A stretch of 64,000 bases of DNA from Xenophilus sp. E41 (GCF_003671765.1 NZ_QPIB01000001.1:1-64000), one strand, 5' to 3'. Shown: positions 7,520-16,471, counted from the stretch's first letter. Numbers and translations: made by a program. Notes: a model not told the origin generated them from the letters alone.

Positions 7520-8484
7520 GCTTTCCTCCCGAACCAGGTCCAGGGCTTGAGCAGCCGGTCGCGGCCCACGAGCACCAGCAGCACGAGGATGAGGCCGATC
7601 CAGAACATCCAGTACTGCGGCGTGACGGCCGAGAGCCAGTCCTGCAGCAGCTTGAAGACGATCGCGCCGGCCACGCCGCCGTAGAGCCAGCCCACGCCGC
7701 CGATGACCAGCATCAGCAGCACATCGGCCGAACGGTCGAAGGCCAGCACGTCGAGCGAGGCGAAGCCCGTGGTCTGCGCCAGCAGCGCGCCGGCCGCGCC
7801 TGCGACGGCCGCCGCGATGGTGTAGACGGTGACCATGCGGGCCGCCACCGGCACGCCGATGGCCATGGCGCGCAGGCGGTTGTCGCGGATCGCCTTGAGC
7901 GTGGCGCCGAAAGGCGAATGCACGATGCGCCGCATCAGCAGGAAGAGCACGAGCACCACCGTGAGCGAATACCAGGCCGCGGTGCGCCCGAAGAGGTCGA
8001 ACTCGAACATCCCCAGCACCGGCCCCATCACCACGCCTTGCAACCCGTCGGCACCGCCGGTGAGCCAGTCGAGCTTGTTGGCCAGTTCCAGCAGCAGCAG
8101 TGCCGTGCCCAGCGTGACCATGAGCCGCGTGAGGTCGGTGCCGCGCAGGATGGTGATGCTGGCCACCGCGCCCAGCAGCGCGCACAGCACGATCGCGACC
8201 ACCAGCCCGACGGTCGGGTCGGGCATGACCAGCTTGGCGAACAGGGCCGCCGTGTAGGCGCCGAAGCCGAAGAAGGCCGCATGGCCCAGCGAGACGATGC
8301 CGGTGTAGCCGAGGATCAGGTCCAGCGACATCGCGAACAGCGCGACGATCGCGATCTCGTTGACCATGAGCGAGTGCGAGGGCGTGATCAGCGGCAGCGC
8401 GAAGGCGCCGGCCCACAGCACGAACTCCCACCAGCGCCAGCGCGTCTTCCGCAGCAGGGGCGCCTGCCAATCCATGCCGCTCAT
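7516..8484 (-). CDS. livM: Branched-chain amino acid-type ABC transporter permease LivM
   Basis: The 322-residue membrane protein begins MSGMDWQAP and has about nine hydrophobic spans. Family signatures include [24 protein letters not shown] in pieces ([15 protein letters not shown]) and the cytoplasmic loop [13 protein letters not shown] that docks the ATPase. The ATG at 8484 overlaps the livH stop by 4 bases (ATGA), and its own stop overlaps the livG start the same way, indicating translational coupling. It forms the translocation pore together with LivH. A much longer upstream extension of the frame reads through livH and is not real. Confidence 0.93.
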   Translation of the reverse strand: MSGMDWQAPLLRKTRWRWWEFVLWAGAFALPLITPSHSLMVNEIAIVALFAMSLDLILGYTGIVSLGHAAFFGFGAYTAALFAKLVMPDPTVGLVVAIVLCALLGAVASITILRGTDLTRLMVTLGTALLLLELANKLDWLTGGADGLQGVVMGPVLGMFEFDLFGRTAAWYSLTVVLVLFLLMRRIVHSPFGATLKAIRDNRLRAMAIGVPVAARMVTVYTIAAAVAGAAGALLAQTTGFASLDVLAFDRSADVLLMLVIGGVGWLYGGVAGAIVFKLLQDWLSAVTPQYWMFWIGLILVLLVLVGRDRLLKPWTWFGRKA

Positions 8485-9353
8485 CGGGCACCTCGCCGCG
8501 TGAACAGGCCCTGCGGCCGCCACATGAGGATCAGGATCATCAGCAGGTAGACCGTGAAGGCACCCATCTTGGGGATGTAGTACTTGCCCGCCACGTCGGC
8601 GATGCCCAGCAGCAGCGCCGCCAGCAGCGGCCCGGTGATGGACGAGGTGCCCCCCACCGAGACCACGATCAGGAAATAGATCATGTACTTGAGCGGAAAG
8701 GTCGGGTCCAGCCCCAGGATCTCGGCGCCCAGCGCACCGCCCAGGCCGGCCAGCCCTGAGCCGACGGCAAAGGTGAGCAGGAACACGACGTTGACGTTGA
8801 TGCCCAGCCCGGAGGCCACGCGCGGGTCGTCCACGGCCGCGCGCAGCCGGCTGCCGAAGCGCGTGCGCGCCAGTATGAACTGCAGCACCACGGTGAGCAC
8901 CGCGCACACCGCGATGATGAAGAGGCGGTAGTGCCCCATGCCCAGCAGCAGCGCGCCGTCGCCGACCTCGGTGCGCCCGCGCAGCCACTCGGGCAGCTGG
9001 ACGTTCTGCTGCGAGGAGCCGACGAAGTAGTCCAGCCCCGCCACCGCCATGAAGGCCAGGCCGATGGAGAACAGCACCTGGTCCAGGTGCGGCTTGCCGT
9101 ACATGGGCCGGTAGAGCGTGCGCTCCAGCAGCGCGCCGATCAGCGCCACGCCCACGAAGGCCAGCGGCAGGCAGGCCAGGAAGGGCAGCCCGGCCTTCTG
9201 CATCGCGAACACGGTGATGTACCCGCCCGCCATGGCGAAGGCCCCGTGCGCCAGGTTGATGAAGTTCATCAGCCCCAGCGTCACGGCCAGGCCGACCGCG
9301 AGCACGAAAAGCAGCATGCCGTAGGCGATGCCGTCAAAAAGAATGGTGAGCAT
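8481..9353 (-). CDS. livH: Branched-chain amino acid-type ABC transporter permease LivH
   Basis: The 290-residue permease starts [20 protein letters not shown] and carries the LivH hallmark [19 protein letters not shown] near residues 28-46. About eight transmembrane spans and the ATPase-contact loop ([21 protein letters not shown]) follow. The length is typical. The gene is separated from livK by a 136-base gap full of GCGAAAG-type repeats and is coupled to livM by a 4-base overlap. Confidence 0.94.
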   Translation of the reverse strand: MLTILFDGIAYGMLLFVLAVGLAVTLGLMNFINLAHGAFAMAGGYITVFAMQKAGLPFLACLPLAFVGVALIGALLERTLYRPMYGKPHLDQVLFSIGLAFMAVAGLDYFVGSSQQNVQLPEWLRGRTEVGDGALLLGMGHYRLFIIAVCAVLTVVLQFILARTRFGSRLRAAVDDPRVASGLGINVNVVFLLTFAVGSGLAGLGGALGAEILGLDPTFPLKYMIYFLIVVSVGGTSSITGPLLAALLLGIADVAGKYYIPKMGAFTVYLLMILILMWRPQGLFTRRGAR

Positions 9354-9365
9354 CTGAAAGCGGGC

Positions 9366-9475
9366 TTGACCGAACGCGAAGGACGCGAAGGATTCGCAAA
9401 AGGCGCGAAAGATTCAATGTCGAATCGGCTTCTTTCGCGTCTTTCGCGTGATCTTCGCGACCTTCGCGTACGGCT
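9366..9475. repeat. Inverted array of GCGAAGG / GCGAAAG units between livK and livH
   Basis: The left half carries GCGAAGGACGCGAAGG and GGCGCGAAAGA. The right half carries their complements, TCTTTCGCGTCTTTCGCG and TTCGCGACCTTCGCG. The halves can fold into one long imperfect stem between the binding-protein gene and the permease gene. Units of this kind are common, unexplained intergenic repeats. Here the position suggests an mRNA stem that could leave more livK than livH transcript. Confidence 0.7.
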
Positions 9476-9489
9476 GTCCGACCCCGTAT

Positions 9490-10677
9490 TTACTTCGCCT
9501 TGCCGGGATCCTTCACGGCCTTGAGCACGTCGAATTCGACGTTGTAGAGCTTGCCGTCCTTCTTCTCGACCTTGCGCAGGTACACGTCCTGCACGATGTC
9601 GCGGGTCTGGGCGTCGATGAGGACCTGGCCGCGCGGGCTCTCGAAGATCTGGCCCTTCATCTTGTCGAGCAGCGCCGGACCGTCGCCCTTGCCGCCGGTG
9701 GCCTTCAGCGCCTCGTAGATGATGCGCATGCCGTCGTAGCCGCCGACGGCCATGAAGTTCGGGCGCATGCCCTTGTTGGCCTTCTCGAAGGCCTCGACGA
9801 ACTTCTTGTTCAGGGCCGAGGGGTGTGCGGCCGAGTAGTGGTGGGTGGTGACCACGCCCAGTGCGCCGTCGCCCATGTCGTTGAGCTGGTCGTCGTCGGT
9901 CACGTCGCCGGTGGCGATGAGCTTGATGCCGGCCTTGTCCAGGCCGCGCTCCAGGAACTGCTTCATCACCGCCGCGCCCGCGCCCGAAGGCACGAAGACG
10001 AAGAGCGCATCGGGCTTGGCGTCACGCACCTTCTGCAGGAAGGGCGCGAAGTCGGGGTTGCGCAGCGGCACGCGCAGCTTGTCGACCACCTTGCCGCCGT
10101 TGAGCGCGAAGCGCTCGGTGAAGAACTTCTCGGCGTCGTTGCCCGGGCCATAGTCGGCCACCAGCGTGACCACCGACTTGATGCCGTTCTTGGGCGCCCA
10201 GTCGCCCATCGCGACCGACACCTGCGGCAGCGTGAAGCTGGAACGCACGATGAAGGGCGAGGCCTCGGTGATGCTCGAGGTGGCAGCCGCCATGACGACC
10301 TGCGGCACCTTGGCCTGGGTGGCCAGCGGTGCGGCGGCCAGCGCGGCCGGCGTGACGCCGAAGCCGGCGATGACGTTCACCTTGTCGTTGACGATCAGCT
10401 CCTGCGCCAGGCGTTTGGTCACGTCGGGCGTGGCCACGTCGTCCTTGACGATCAGCTCGATCTTGCGGCCGGCCACGGTGTCGCCGTTCTGCGCCATGTA
10501 CAGGCGCGCGGCGGCCTCGATCTGGCGGCCGGTGGACGCCTGCTGGCCCGTCATGGGCAGGATGAGGCCGATCTTGAACGGGCCGCTCGCCTGCGCCATC
10601 GCGGGCAGGGATGCGGCCGCACTGGCCAGCGCGATGGCGCCGAGGCCGGCGAATTGGAGAAAGGGGCGACGCTGCAT
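9490..10677 (-). CDS. livK: ABC transporter periplasmic binding protein, LivK / Peripla_BP_6 type
   Basis: The 395-residue product starts at the ATG at 10675-10677, which has AAGGAGA nine bases upstream; a longer in-frame start lacks support. A signal peptide (MQRRPFLQFAGLGAIALAS, cut after AMAQA) precedes a two-lobed binding fold. That fold opens with FKIGLILPMTGQQASTGRQ and continues with GFGVTPAALAAAPLA and DYGPGNDAEKFF. This layout is standard for binding proteins of HAAT ABC importers. It is the first gene of the liv operon and lies 162 bases from the VanR-like regulator on the same strand. The ligand is unknown. An aromatic acid related to vanillate is suggested only by context. Confidence 0.92.
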   Translation of the reverse strand: MQRRPFLQFAGLGAIALASAAASLPAMAQASGPFKIGLILPMTGQQASTGRQIEAAARLYMAQNGDTVAGRKIELIVKDDVATPDVTKRLAQELIVNDKVNVIAGFGVTPAALAAAPLATQAKVPQVVMAAATSSITEASPFIVRSSFTLPQVSVAMGDWAPKNGIKSVVTLVADYGPGNDAEKFFTERFALNGGKVVDKLRVPLRNPDFAPFLQKVRDAKPDALFVFVPSGAGAAVMKQFLERGLDKAGIKLIATGDVTDDDQLNDMGDGALGVVTTHHYSAAHPSALNKKFVEAFEKANKGMRPNFMAVGGYDGMRIIYEALKATGGKGDGPALLDKMKGQIFESPRGQVLIDAQTRDIVQDVYLRKVEKKDGKLYNVEFDVLKAVKDPGKAK

Positions 10678-10839
10678 GCGGGTGTCTCCTTGGGACGGGT
10701 CGATTCGAAAGCGGAATATTGTGTTCAATCGCAACCGCGCGCCCGCGGGGGCAAACCCGCGCCGCAGCGGCGTGCGAGCAGCCAGTGCGCGATGACTCGA
10801 ATGCCTGCGCGATCATCGCGCAGCGCTCCGCGGCCGGCC

Positions 10840-11595
10840 TCAGCCATGGCGGCGGATCAGTTGCACGCCCGGCAGCGCACCGCCGCCTTCGCCGCGCACG
10901 GCATCGCGCAGGTTGCGCTGCGCGATGCGGCTGTGCTCGCGCATCAGCGCCTCGGCGCGGGCGCCCTCGCGGGCGGCGATGGCCTCCAGCACGCGACGGT
11001 GCTGGTCCTGGGCCACGTAAAACATGTCGCGCGAGCGCGGCGAATGGGCCTGCACCACCACAAAGGCCGAGGGCGACGCGAAGGGCTGCTGCACCGCGCG
11101 TTCGAGTTCGCGGGTGAGCACGCGGCTGTCGGCCATGCGGCCCAGCAGCGCATGGAACCTTCCGTTGGCCTGCACGTAGCGCGAGAACTCGGCGTCGTCC
11201 AGTTGCGGCCGCGCGAGTGCGGCGTCGATCTCGGCCAGCGCCGCCTCGGCTTCGGCCATGAGCGCCGACGGGACGCCACGCTCCGCGGCCAGGCGCGCCA
11301 TGAGCCCCTCCAGCGTGCCGCGCAGCTCGATGGCGTCCGCCACTTCGCGTTCGGAGAAGGAACGGACCGCGAAGCCGCCATGCGGCAGCGCTTCCAGCAG
11401 GCCCTCCTGCTCCAGCTTGACCAGCGCGGCGCGGATCGGTGTGCGCGAGATGCCGAGCTTCTCGACGATGGCCACTTCGCCGACCCGGTCGCCCGGCGCC
11501 AGTTCACCGGCCAGGATGAGCTCGCGCAGCTGGAGCTGGGCGCGCAGGGCCTGCGAGCTGCCTTCGGGCAGGGACGGCGTGTCGGCGGAGGGCAT
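10840..11595 (-). CDS. vanR: GntR-family regulator with FCD domain, VanR-like
   Basis: The 251-residue protein has a GntR winged helix at the N-terminus (GDRVGEVAIVEKLGISRTPI, then RAALVKLEQEGLLEALPHGG). A C-terminal all-helical FCD ligand domain follows, with histidines in place for metal or acid binding (RFHALLGR, QDQHRRVLEA). It is divergent from vanAB, and the intergenic region carries two identical TGTATACA palindromes. VanR proteins of this family repress vanAB and release DNA with vanillate, so this role is well supported by context. I place the start at the ATG at 11593-11595 (MPSADTPS). An upstream extension of the frame would run through the operators and is unlikely. Confidence 0.85.
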   Translation of the reverse strand: MPSADTPSLPEGSSQALRAQLQLRELILAGELAPGDRVGEVAIVEKLGISRTPIRAALVKLEQEGLLEALPHGGFAVRSFSEREVADAIELRGTLEGLMARLAAERGVPSALMAEAEAALAEIDAALARPQLDDAEFSRYVQANGRFHALLGRMADSRVLTRELERAVQQPFASPSAFVVVQAHSPRSRDMFYVAQDQHRRVLEAIAAREGARAEALMREHSRIAQRNLRDAVRGEGGGALPGVQLIRRHG

Positions 11596-11608
11596 GCGCA
11601 AGTCTAAA

Positions 11609-11616
11609 TGTATACA
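11609..11616. promoter_or_regulatory. TGTATACA palindrome, proximal to vanR (probable VanR operator)
   Basis: A perfect 8-base palindrome in the context AAATGTATACAGACA lies 13 bases upstream of the vanR ATG. An identical core lies 74 bases away near vanA. GntR/FCD regulators of the VanR group bind TGTATACA-like sites, so autoregulation is likely. Confidence 0.75.
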
Positions 11617-11682
11617 GACATTGCTCAGCCACCACCTTTTATGCTCGTTTACCCTGATATTTGGCCAATTTCCGGGCGACGC

Positions 11683-11690
11683 TGTATACA
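11683..11690. promoter_or_regulatory. TGTATACA palindrome, proximal to vanA (probable VanR operator)
   Basis: This is the second copy of the same palindrome (GCTGTATACATTG), 51 bases upstream of the vanA ATG. Its position fits a repressor site over or just after the vanA promoter. Confidence 0.75.
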
Positions 11691-11741
11691 TTGAACGGGC
11701 GCATTTCGATAATGGCGATCCCCCATCAGAGAGCCCACACG

Positions 11742-12797
11742 ATGTTTCCCAAGAACACCTGGTACGTCGCCTGCACCCCCGACGAAATCGACGACAAGCC
11801 GCTGGGCCGCACCATCTGCGGCGAGGCGATGGTCTTCTACCGCGGCCGCGACGGCCGGGCCGTGGCGCTGGAAGACTTCTGCCCGCACCGCGGCGCTCCC
11901 CTGTCGCTGGGCCAGGTGTGCGAAGGGCAACTGGTCTGCGGCTACCACGGCCTGGTCATGGGCGAGGAAGGCAAGACGGTGGCCATGCCCGGCCAGCGCG
12001 TGCAGGCCTTCCCCTGCATCAAGCGCTTCGCCGTGGTCGAACGCCACGGCTTCGTGTGGGTGTGGCCCGGCGACCAGCAGCAGGCCGACCCGGCCAAGAT
12101 CCATGCGCTGGAATGGGCCGAGAACCCCGAGTGGGCCTACGGCGGCGGGCTGTACCACATCCAGGCCGACTACCGGCTCATGATCGACAACCTGATGGAC
12201 CTGACGCACGAGACCTACGTGCACAGCACCAGCATCGGCCAGAAGGAGATCGACGAGACCCCCGTCAACACCAAGACCGAGGGCGAGCAGGTGGTGACCA
12301 GCCGCTTCATGGACAACGTCATGGCCCCGCCCTTCTGGCGCGCCAACCTGCGCGGCAACGGCCTGCCCGACGACCAGCCGGTGGACCGCTGGCAGGTCTG
12401 CCGCTTCACGCCGCCGAGCCACGTGATGATCGAGGTCGGCGTGGCGCTGGCCGGGCACGGCGGCTACCACGCACCCAAGGACAAGAAGGTCTACTCGATC
12501 GTGGTGGACTTCATCACGCCCGAGACCGAGACCTCGCACTGGTACTTCTGGGGCATGGCACGCAACTTCAACGTCAAGGACAAGGCGCTCACCGCGCAGA
12601 TCCGCGAGAACCAGGGCAAGGTCTTCGCCGAGGACACCGCCGTGCTCGAAGCCCAGCAGCGCTCGCTGCTGGCCCACCCGGGCCGTCGCCTGCTGATGCT
12701 CAACATCGACGCCGGCGGCGTGCAGTCGCGCCGCGTGATCGACCGCATCCTGGCAGCCGAGCGTGCCACGCAGCCTGCGGCGGAGGCCACGGCATGA
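11742..12797 (+). CDS. vanA: Vanillate O-demethylase oxygenase subunit VanA
   Basis: The 351-residue Rieske oxygenase opens MFPKNTWYVACTPDEI, the same opening as known VanA proteins. The Rieske cluster ligands are C47/H49 (FCPHRG) and C66/H69 (VCGYHG). The mononuclear iron site lies in NLMDLTHETYVH (His156 and His161). VanA with VanB removes the methyl group of vanillate as formaldehyde and leaves protocatechuate, using O2 and NADH. The frame is open further upstream through an operator, so I chose the ATG that matches the family start. The stop overlaps the vanB start as ATGA, so the two are translationally coupled. Near-full-length similarity to VanA makes the call strong. Closely related methoxybenzoate demethylases remain possible. 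Confidence 0.93.
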   Translation: MFPKNTWYVACTPDEIDDKPLGRTICGEAMVFYRGRDGRAVALEDFCPHRGAPLSLGQVCEGQLVCGYHGLVMGEEGKTVAMPGQRVQAFPCIKRFAVVERHGFVWVWPGDQQQADPAKIHALEWAENPEWAYGGGLYHIQADYRLMIDNLMDLTHETYVHSTSIGQKEIDETPVNTKTEGEQVVTSRFMDNVMAPPFWRANLRGNGLPDDQPVDRWQVCRFTPPSHVMIEVGVALAGHGGYHAPKDKKVYSIVVDFITPETETSHWYFWGMARNFNVKDKALTAQIRENQGKVFAEDTAVLEAQQRSLLAHPGRRLLMLNIDAGGVQSRRVIDRILAAERATQPAAEATA

Positions 12798-13759
12798 CGA
12801 TCGAGGTGCGCGTGCGCCGCAAGCGGGAGGTGGCCGAGGGCATCTGCGCCTTCGAGCTCGAGCGTGCGGACGGCGGCCCCCTGCCCGCCTTCGGTGCCGG
12901 CTCGCACATCGACGTGCACGTGCCCGGCGGCCCGGTGCGGCAGTATTCGCTCAGCAACATCCACGGCGCGGACCCGGCCTCGCGCGGGCACTACCGCATC
13001 GCCGTGCTGCGCGAGCCGGCTTCGCGCGGCGGCTCGGCCGGCATGCACGAGAAGGTGAACGAGGGCGACCTGCTCGCCATCGGCGAGCCGCGCAACCACT
13101 TCCCCCTGCACGACGCACCGCGCAGCCTGCTGCTGGCCGGCGGCATCGGCGTCACCCCCATCCTGTGCATGGCCCAGCGGCTGGCCGCCTGGGGCGCCGA
13201 GTTCGAGATGCACTACTGCACCCGCTCGGCCGCGCGCACGGCCTTCCGCGACGAGATCGAAAGCAGCAGCTTCGCCGGCCGCGTGCACTTCCACCACGAT
13301 GACGGCGACGAGGCGCAGAAGCTGCGCGCGGCCGAGTTGCTGGCGCGCCCCGAGCCCGGCACCCAGGTGTACGTGTGCGGCCCGGGCGGCTTCATCGAAC
13401 ACGTGATGGGTGTCGCCAAGGCCCAGGGCTGGCCTTCGAACCAGTTGCACACCGAGTACTTCACGGCCGCCGCACAGGACACCTCGGGCGACCAGCCGTT
13501 CCAGGTCAAGCTCACCAGCACCGGCCAGACCTACGCCGTGCCCAAGGACCGCAGCGTGGTCGAGACTTTGCGCGCCCACGGCGTGGAGGTGATGACCGCC
13601 TGCGAGCAGGGCGTGTGCGGCACCTGCCTGACGCGCGTGCTCGAGGGCACGCCCGAACACCGCGACGTCTACCTCACCGACGAGGAGAAGGCCGCGGGTG
13701 ACCAGTTCCTGCCCTGCTGCTCGCGCGCGAAGACGCCGATGCTGGTGCTGGACCTCTGA
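12794..13759 (+). CDS. vanB: Vanillate O-demethylase reductase subunit VanB
   Basis: The 321-residue protein is a phthalate-dioxygenase-reductase-type electron donor. An N-terminal flavin domain has RQYSLSN and GSAGMHEKV. A central NAD domain has LLLAGGIGVTPILCMA and YVCGPGGF. A C-terminal plant-type [2Fe-2S] ferredoxin has ligands at about C270, C275, C278 (CEQGVCGTC) and C308. It passes electrons from NADH to the VanA Rieske centre. The ATGA overlap with vanA indicates equal production of the two subunits. All cofactor motifs are intact. Confidence 0.93.
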   Translation: MTIEVRVRRKREVAEGICAFELERADGGPLPAFGAGSHIDVHVPGGPVRQYSLSNIHGADPASRGHYRIAVLREPASRGGSAGMHEKVNEGDLLAIGEPRNHFPLHDAPRSLLLAGGIGVTPILCMAQRLAAWGAEFEMHYCTRSAARTAFRDEIESSSFAGRVHFHHDDGDEAQKLRAAELLARPEPGTQVYVCGPGGFIEHVMGVAKAQGWPSNQLHTEYFTAAAQDTSGDQPFQVKLTSTGQTYAVPKDRSVVETLRAHGVEVMTACEQGVCGTCLTRVLEGTPEHRDVYLTDEEKAAGDQFLPCCSRAKTPMLVLDL

Positions 13760-13868
13760 GGCTGCGAGGCCTGCCGCAAGCACGGCAATCCAGTTACATT
13801 CAAGAATCAGTTTGCGCCGCGGCCCACCGGGCCGAAGGCCTCTTCCCCGCATCCAAGGAGACCCGTTC

Positions 13869-14978
13869 ATGCAGCTCCCCGCCCGCTACGACCACGTCGG
13901 CAGCTTCCTGCGTCCCAAGTACCTGCTCGAGGCCCGCGAGCAGAAGGCCCGTGGCGAGATCACGCCCGAGCAACTGCGCACCGTGGAAGACAAGGCCATC
14001 ACCGAGATCGTGAAGTTCCAGGAGGACATCGGCCTCAAGAGCATCACCGACGGCGAGTTCCGCCGCACGTATTTCCACATCGACTTCCTCGAGCAGCTCG
14101 GCGGCGTGAAGACGGACATCCCCGTCACCATCCGCAAGCCCGATGGCACCGAGGAGCTCGCGCCGCCGGTGATGCGCGTGGTCGACAAGGTCACGCACTC
14201 GAAGAACATCCAGCTCGCCGACTTAGAGTACCTCAAGAGCCAGGTGTCCGCCGGCCACACGCCCAAGGTGACGATCCCCTCGCCCACCATGCTGCACTTC
14301 CGCGGCGGGCGCGCGGGCATCAGCAAGGAGGCGTACCCCGAGCTCGACCCGGCCTTCTACGACGACGTGGCCAAGGCCTATGGCGACGAGCTGCGCTCCC
14401 TGGCCGCGGCCGGCTGCACCTACGTGCAGATGGACGACACCAACCTCGCCTACCTGTGCGACGAGAAGATGCGCGAGGCCGCCCGCCAGCGCGGTGACGA
14501 CCCGAACGAACTGCCGCACCGCTACGCGCAGTTCATCAACAAGGTCGTGGCGCAGAAGCCGCCGGGCATGCTGCTGGCCATGCACCTGTGCCGCGGCAAC
14601 TTCAAGAGCACGCACGCCGCAGCCGGCAACTACGAGCCGGTGGCCGAGGCGCTGCTCAAGGAAATGAACCTCGACGCGTACTTCATGGAGTACGACGACG
14701 CACGCTCGGGCGACTTCAAGCCGCTGCGCTACCTGGCCCCCGGCAAGACCGTGGTGCTGGGCCTGGTGACCACCAAGTTCGGCGAGATGGAAGACAAGGA
14801 CGAGCTCAAGCGCCGCATCGACGAGGCCGCCAAGTACGCCTCGCTCGACCAGCTGGCCCTGTCGCCGCAGTGCGGCTTCTCGAGCACCGTGCATGGCAAC
14901 AACATCGCCGTGGAGGCGCAGCGCTCCAAGCTGCGCCTGGTGGTCGAGACGGCGCAGGAGGTGTGGGGCAGCGCCTGA
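13869..14978 (+). CDS. Cobalamin-independent methionine synthase II-like (MetE C-terminal domain) protein
   Basis: The 369-residue protein corresponds to only the catalytic C-terminal barrel of MetE. The zinc ligands expected from MetE are visible: His and Cys in LAMHLCRGN, Glu in YFMEYDD and Cys in LSPQCGFSS. The opening PARYDHVGSFLRP is usual for the YxjG-like group, whose methyl donors are mostly unknown. It starts at an ATG with AAGGAG seven bases upstream, 109 bases after vanB on the same strand, and ends at a strong terminator. It could recycle one-carbon units near a demethylase. However, VanAB releases formaldehyde rather than methyl-folate, so a direct link is uncertain. Confidence 0.85.
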   Translation: MQLPARYDHVGSFLRPKYLLEAREQKARGEITPEQLRTVEDKAITEIVKFQEDIGLKSITDGEFRRTYFHIDFLEQLGGVKTDIPVTIRKPDGTEELAPPVMRVVDKVTHSKNIQLADLEYLKSQVSAGHTPKVTIPSPTMLHFRGGRAGISKEAYPELDPAFYDDVAKAYGDELRSLAAAGCTYVQMDDTNLAYLCDEKMREAARQRGDDPNELPHRYAQFINKVVAQKPPGMLLAMHLCRGNFKSTHAAAGNYEPVAEALLKEMNLDAYFMEYDDARSGDFKPLRYLAPGKTVVLGLVTTKFGEMEDKDELKRRIDEAAKYASLDQLALSPQCGFSSTVHGNNIAVEAQRSKLRLVVETAQEVWGSA

Positions 14979-15001
14979 CCAGCGTCCTGCACCGCGCCCA
15001 G

Positions 15002-15035
15002 GGCGCCCGAGCTGCAAGGCCGGGCGCCTTTTTTT
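15002..15035 (+). terminator. Rho-independent terminator after the MetE-like gene
   Basis: GGCGCCCG (15002-15009) pairs perfectly with CGGGCGCC (15021-15028) across an 11-base loop and is followed by seven T residues. It lies 24 bases after the stop codon and before the ribosome site of the phospholipase-D gene, separating the two units. Confidence 0.92.
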
Positions 15036-15076
15036 CCGAGCCCGCGGGAAGGATTCGCGGCAGGAGGCGAACGCGG

Positions 15077-16471
15077 ATGTGCGAAGCTCCGGCCCCGATG
15101 CTCCACTCCTTCGCGCCCTGGCTGCCCAGCGTCTCCCAGCACTTCCTGGTGGTGGCCATCGCGCTGCTGGTCTATGTGCTGACCACGCGCGCGCGGCGCG
15201 AACAGCGGGCGCCGACCAGCGCCATCGCCTGGGTGCTGGGCATGCTGCTGATGCCCTACCTCGCATTGCCGGCCTATCTGATCTTCGGCCAGCGCAAGCT
15301 GCGCCCCGCGGGCGTGCCGCGGCCGCCGCGCGCCGCGCCGGCCGGCCACTGGGCGGCCGAGCTCATCGACAGCTTCGGCCTCGCGGCACCCAGCCGATGC
15401 GCGATCCGCCTGCACCCGGACGGCACGGCCGCGCGCGACGCGCTGTGGGCCGTGATCGACGGCGCCCGCCGATCGCTCGACGTGTGCACCTTCATCATCG
15501 GCGACGACGACGTCGGGCAGGAGGTGGTGCGCCGCCTGGCCGCACGCGCGCGCCAGGGCGTGCGGGTGCGTGTGCTGCTCGACGGCTTCGGCGCGGTGTC
15601 GCTGCCGCGGCGCTACTTCGACACGCTGCGCGAAGCCGGCGGCCACGTGAGCGTGTTCCGGCCGCTGTTCAGCCTGCGGCGCACCGGGCCGCGCAACCTG
15701 CGCAACCACCGCAAGTTCACCATCGCCGACGATGCCTGGCTGTGGAGCGGCGGCCGCAACCTGGCCGGCGAGTACTTCACCGGCAATGCCGCCCACCCGG
15801 TGCCGTGGCGCGACCTGTCCTTCGACATCCGCGGCGACGTGGCCGCCGCCGCGGCGCGGCAGTTCGAACACGACTGGGCCTCGGTGCGGCGCAGCTCGGC
15901 GCGCGTGGTGGCGCCGCAGCCGCCGGTGCACGAAGGCCAGCTCGCGCAGTTCCTGCCCAGTGGCCCCGACCAGACCGAGGACACGGCGCAGGCGCTGCTC
16001 GTCGACGCCTGCTTCCGGGCCGAGCACCGCATCCTCGCCATCACGCCCTACTTCGTGCCCGGCGACAGCCTGCGCGATGCCCTGCGCCTGGCGGCCCGCC
16101 GCGGCGTGCAGGTGACGATCGCGGTGCCGCAGCAGTCCAACCACCGCCTGGCCGACTTCGTGCGAAGCCGCGCCATGCGCGACCTGGCGCGCGCCGGCGT
16201 GGCGTTCCGCATGCTGCCCTTCATGGCCCACGCCAAGGCGGTGGTGGTCGACCACGACCTGGCGATGTGCGGCTCGATCAACCTCGACCTGCGCAGCCTG
16301 CTGCTCAACCACGAGGCGGCGGTCGTCTTCTATGGCGCGGAACAGATCGACTGGCTCAGTGGCTGGATCGAGACCACCGCCTCGGCGGGCGACACGTATC
16401 GCGCGCGCCAGCCCGGCCTGGCGCGCGACCTGGCCGAAGGCCTGCTGCTCACGCTGGCCTTCCAGCTATGA
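15077..16471 (+). CDS. Phospholipase D-family cardiolipin synthase-like membrane protein
   Basis: The 464-residue protein has two N-terminal transmembrane segments (SQHFLVVAIALLVYVL and AWVLGMLLMPYLALPAYLIF), as in ClsA-type synthases, and two PLD catalytic motifs. These are HRKFTIAD from residue 211 with SGGRN after it, and HAKAVVVDHD from residue 385 with GSINLDLRS. Such enzymes join two phosphatidyl groups to form cardiolipin at the inner membrane. The ATG at 15077 has GGAGG nine bases upstream, and the longer open frame upstream is a shadow of the MetE-like gene. It is a single-gene unit after a terminator. A relative with other phosphatidyl-transfer chemistry is possible. Confidence 0.88.
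   Translation: MCEAPAPMLHSFAPWLPSVSQHFLVVAIALLVYVLTTRARREQRAPTSAIAWVLGMLLMPYLALPAYLIFGQRKLRPAGVPRPPRAAPAGHWAAELIDSFGLAAPSRCAIRLHPDGTAARDALWAVIDGARRSLDVCTFIIGDDDVGQEVVRRLAARARQGVRVRVLLDGFGAVSLPRRYFDTLREAGGHVSVFRPLFSLRRTGPRNLRNHRKFTIADDAWLWSGGRNLAGEYFTGNAAHPVPWRDLSFDIRGDVAAAAARQFEHDWASVRRSSARVVAPQPPVHEGQLAQFLPSGPDQTEDTAQALLVDACFRAEHRILAITPYFVPGDSLRDALRLAARRGVQVTIAVPQQSNHRLADFVRSRAMRDLARAGVAFRMLPFMAHAKAVVVDHDLAMCGSINLDLRSLLLNHEAAVVFYGAEQIDWLSGWIETTASAGDTYRARQPGLARDLAEGLLLTLAFQL

Noticed and set aside
9366-9475. Possible CRISPR-like array
   Set aside because: The units are 7-10 bases, irregular and arranged as inverted arms. There are no regular spacers and no cas genes.
11661-11741. Upstream-extended start for vanA
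   Set aside because: The extension would run through the TGTATACA operator and is absent from the typical VanA start MFPKNTWY.
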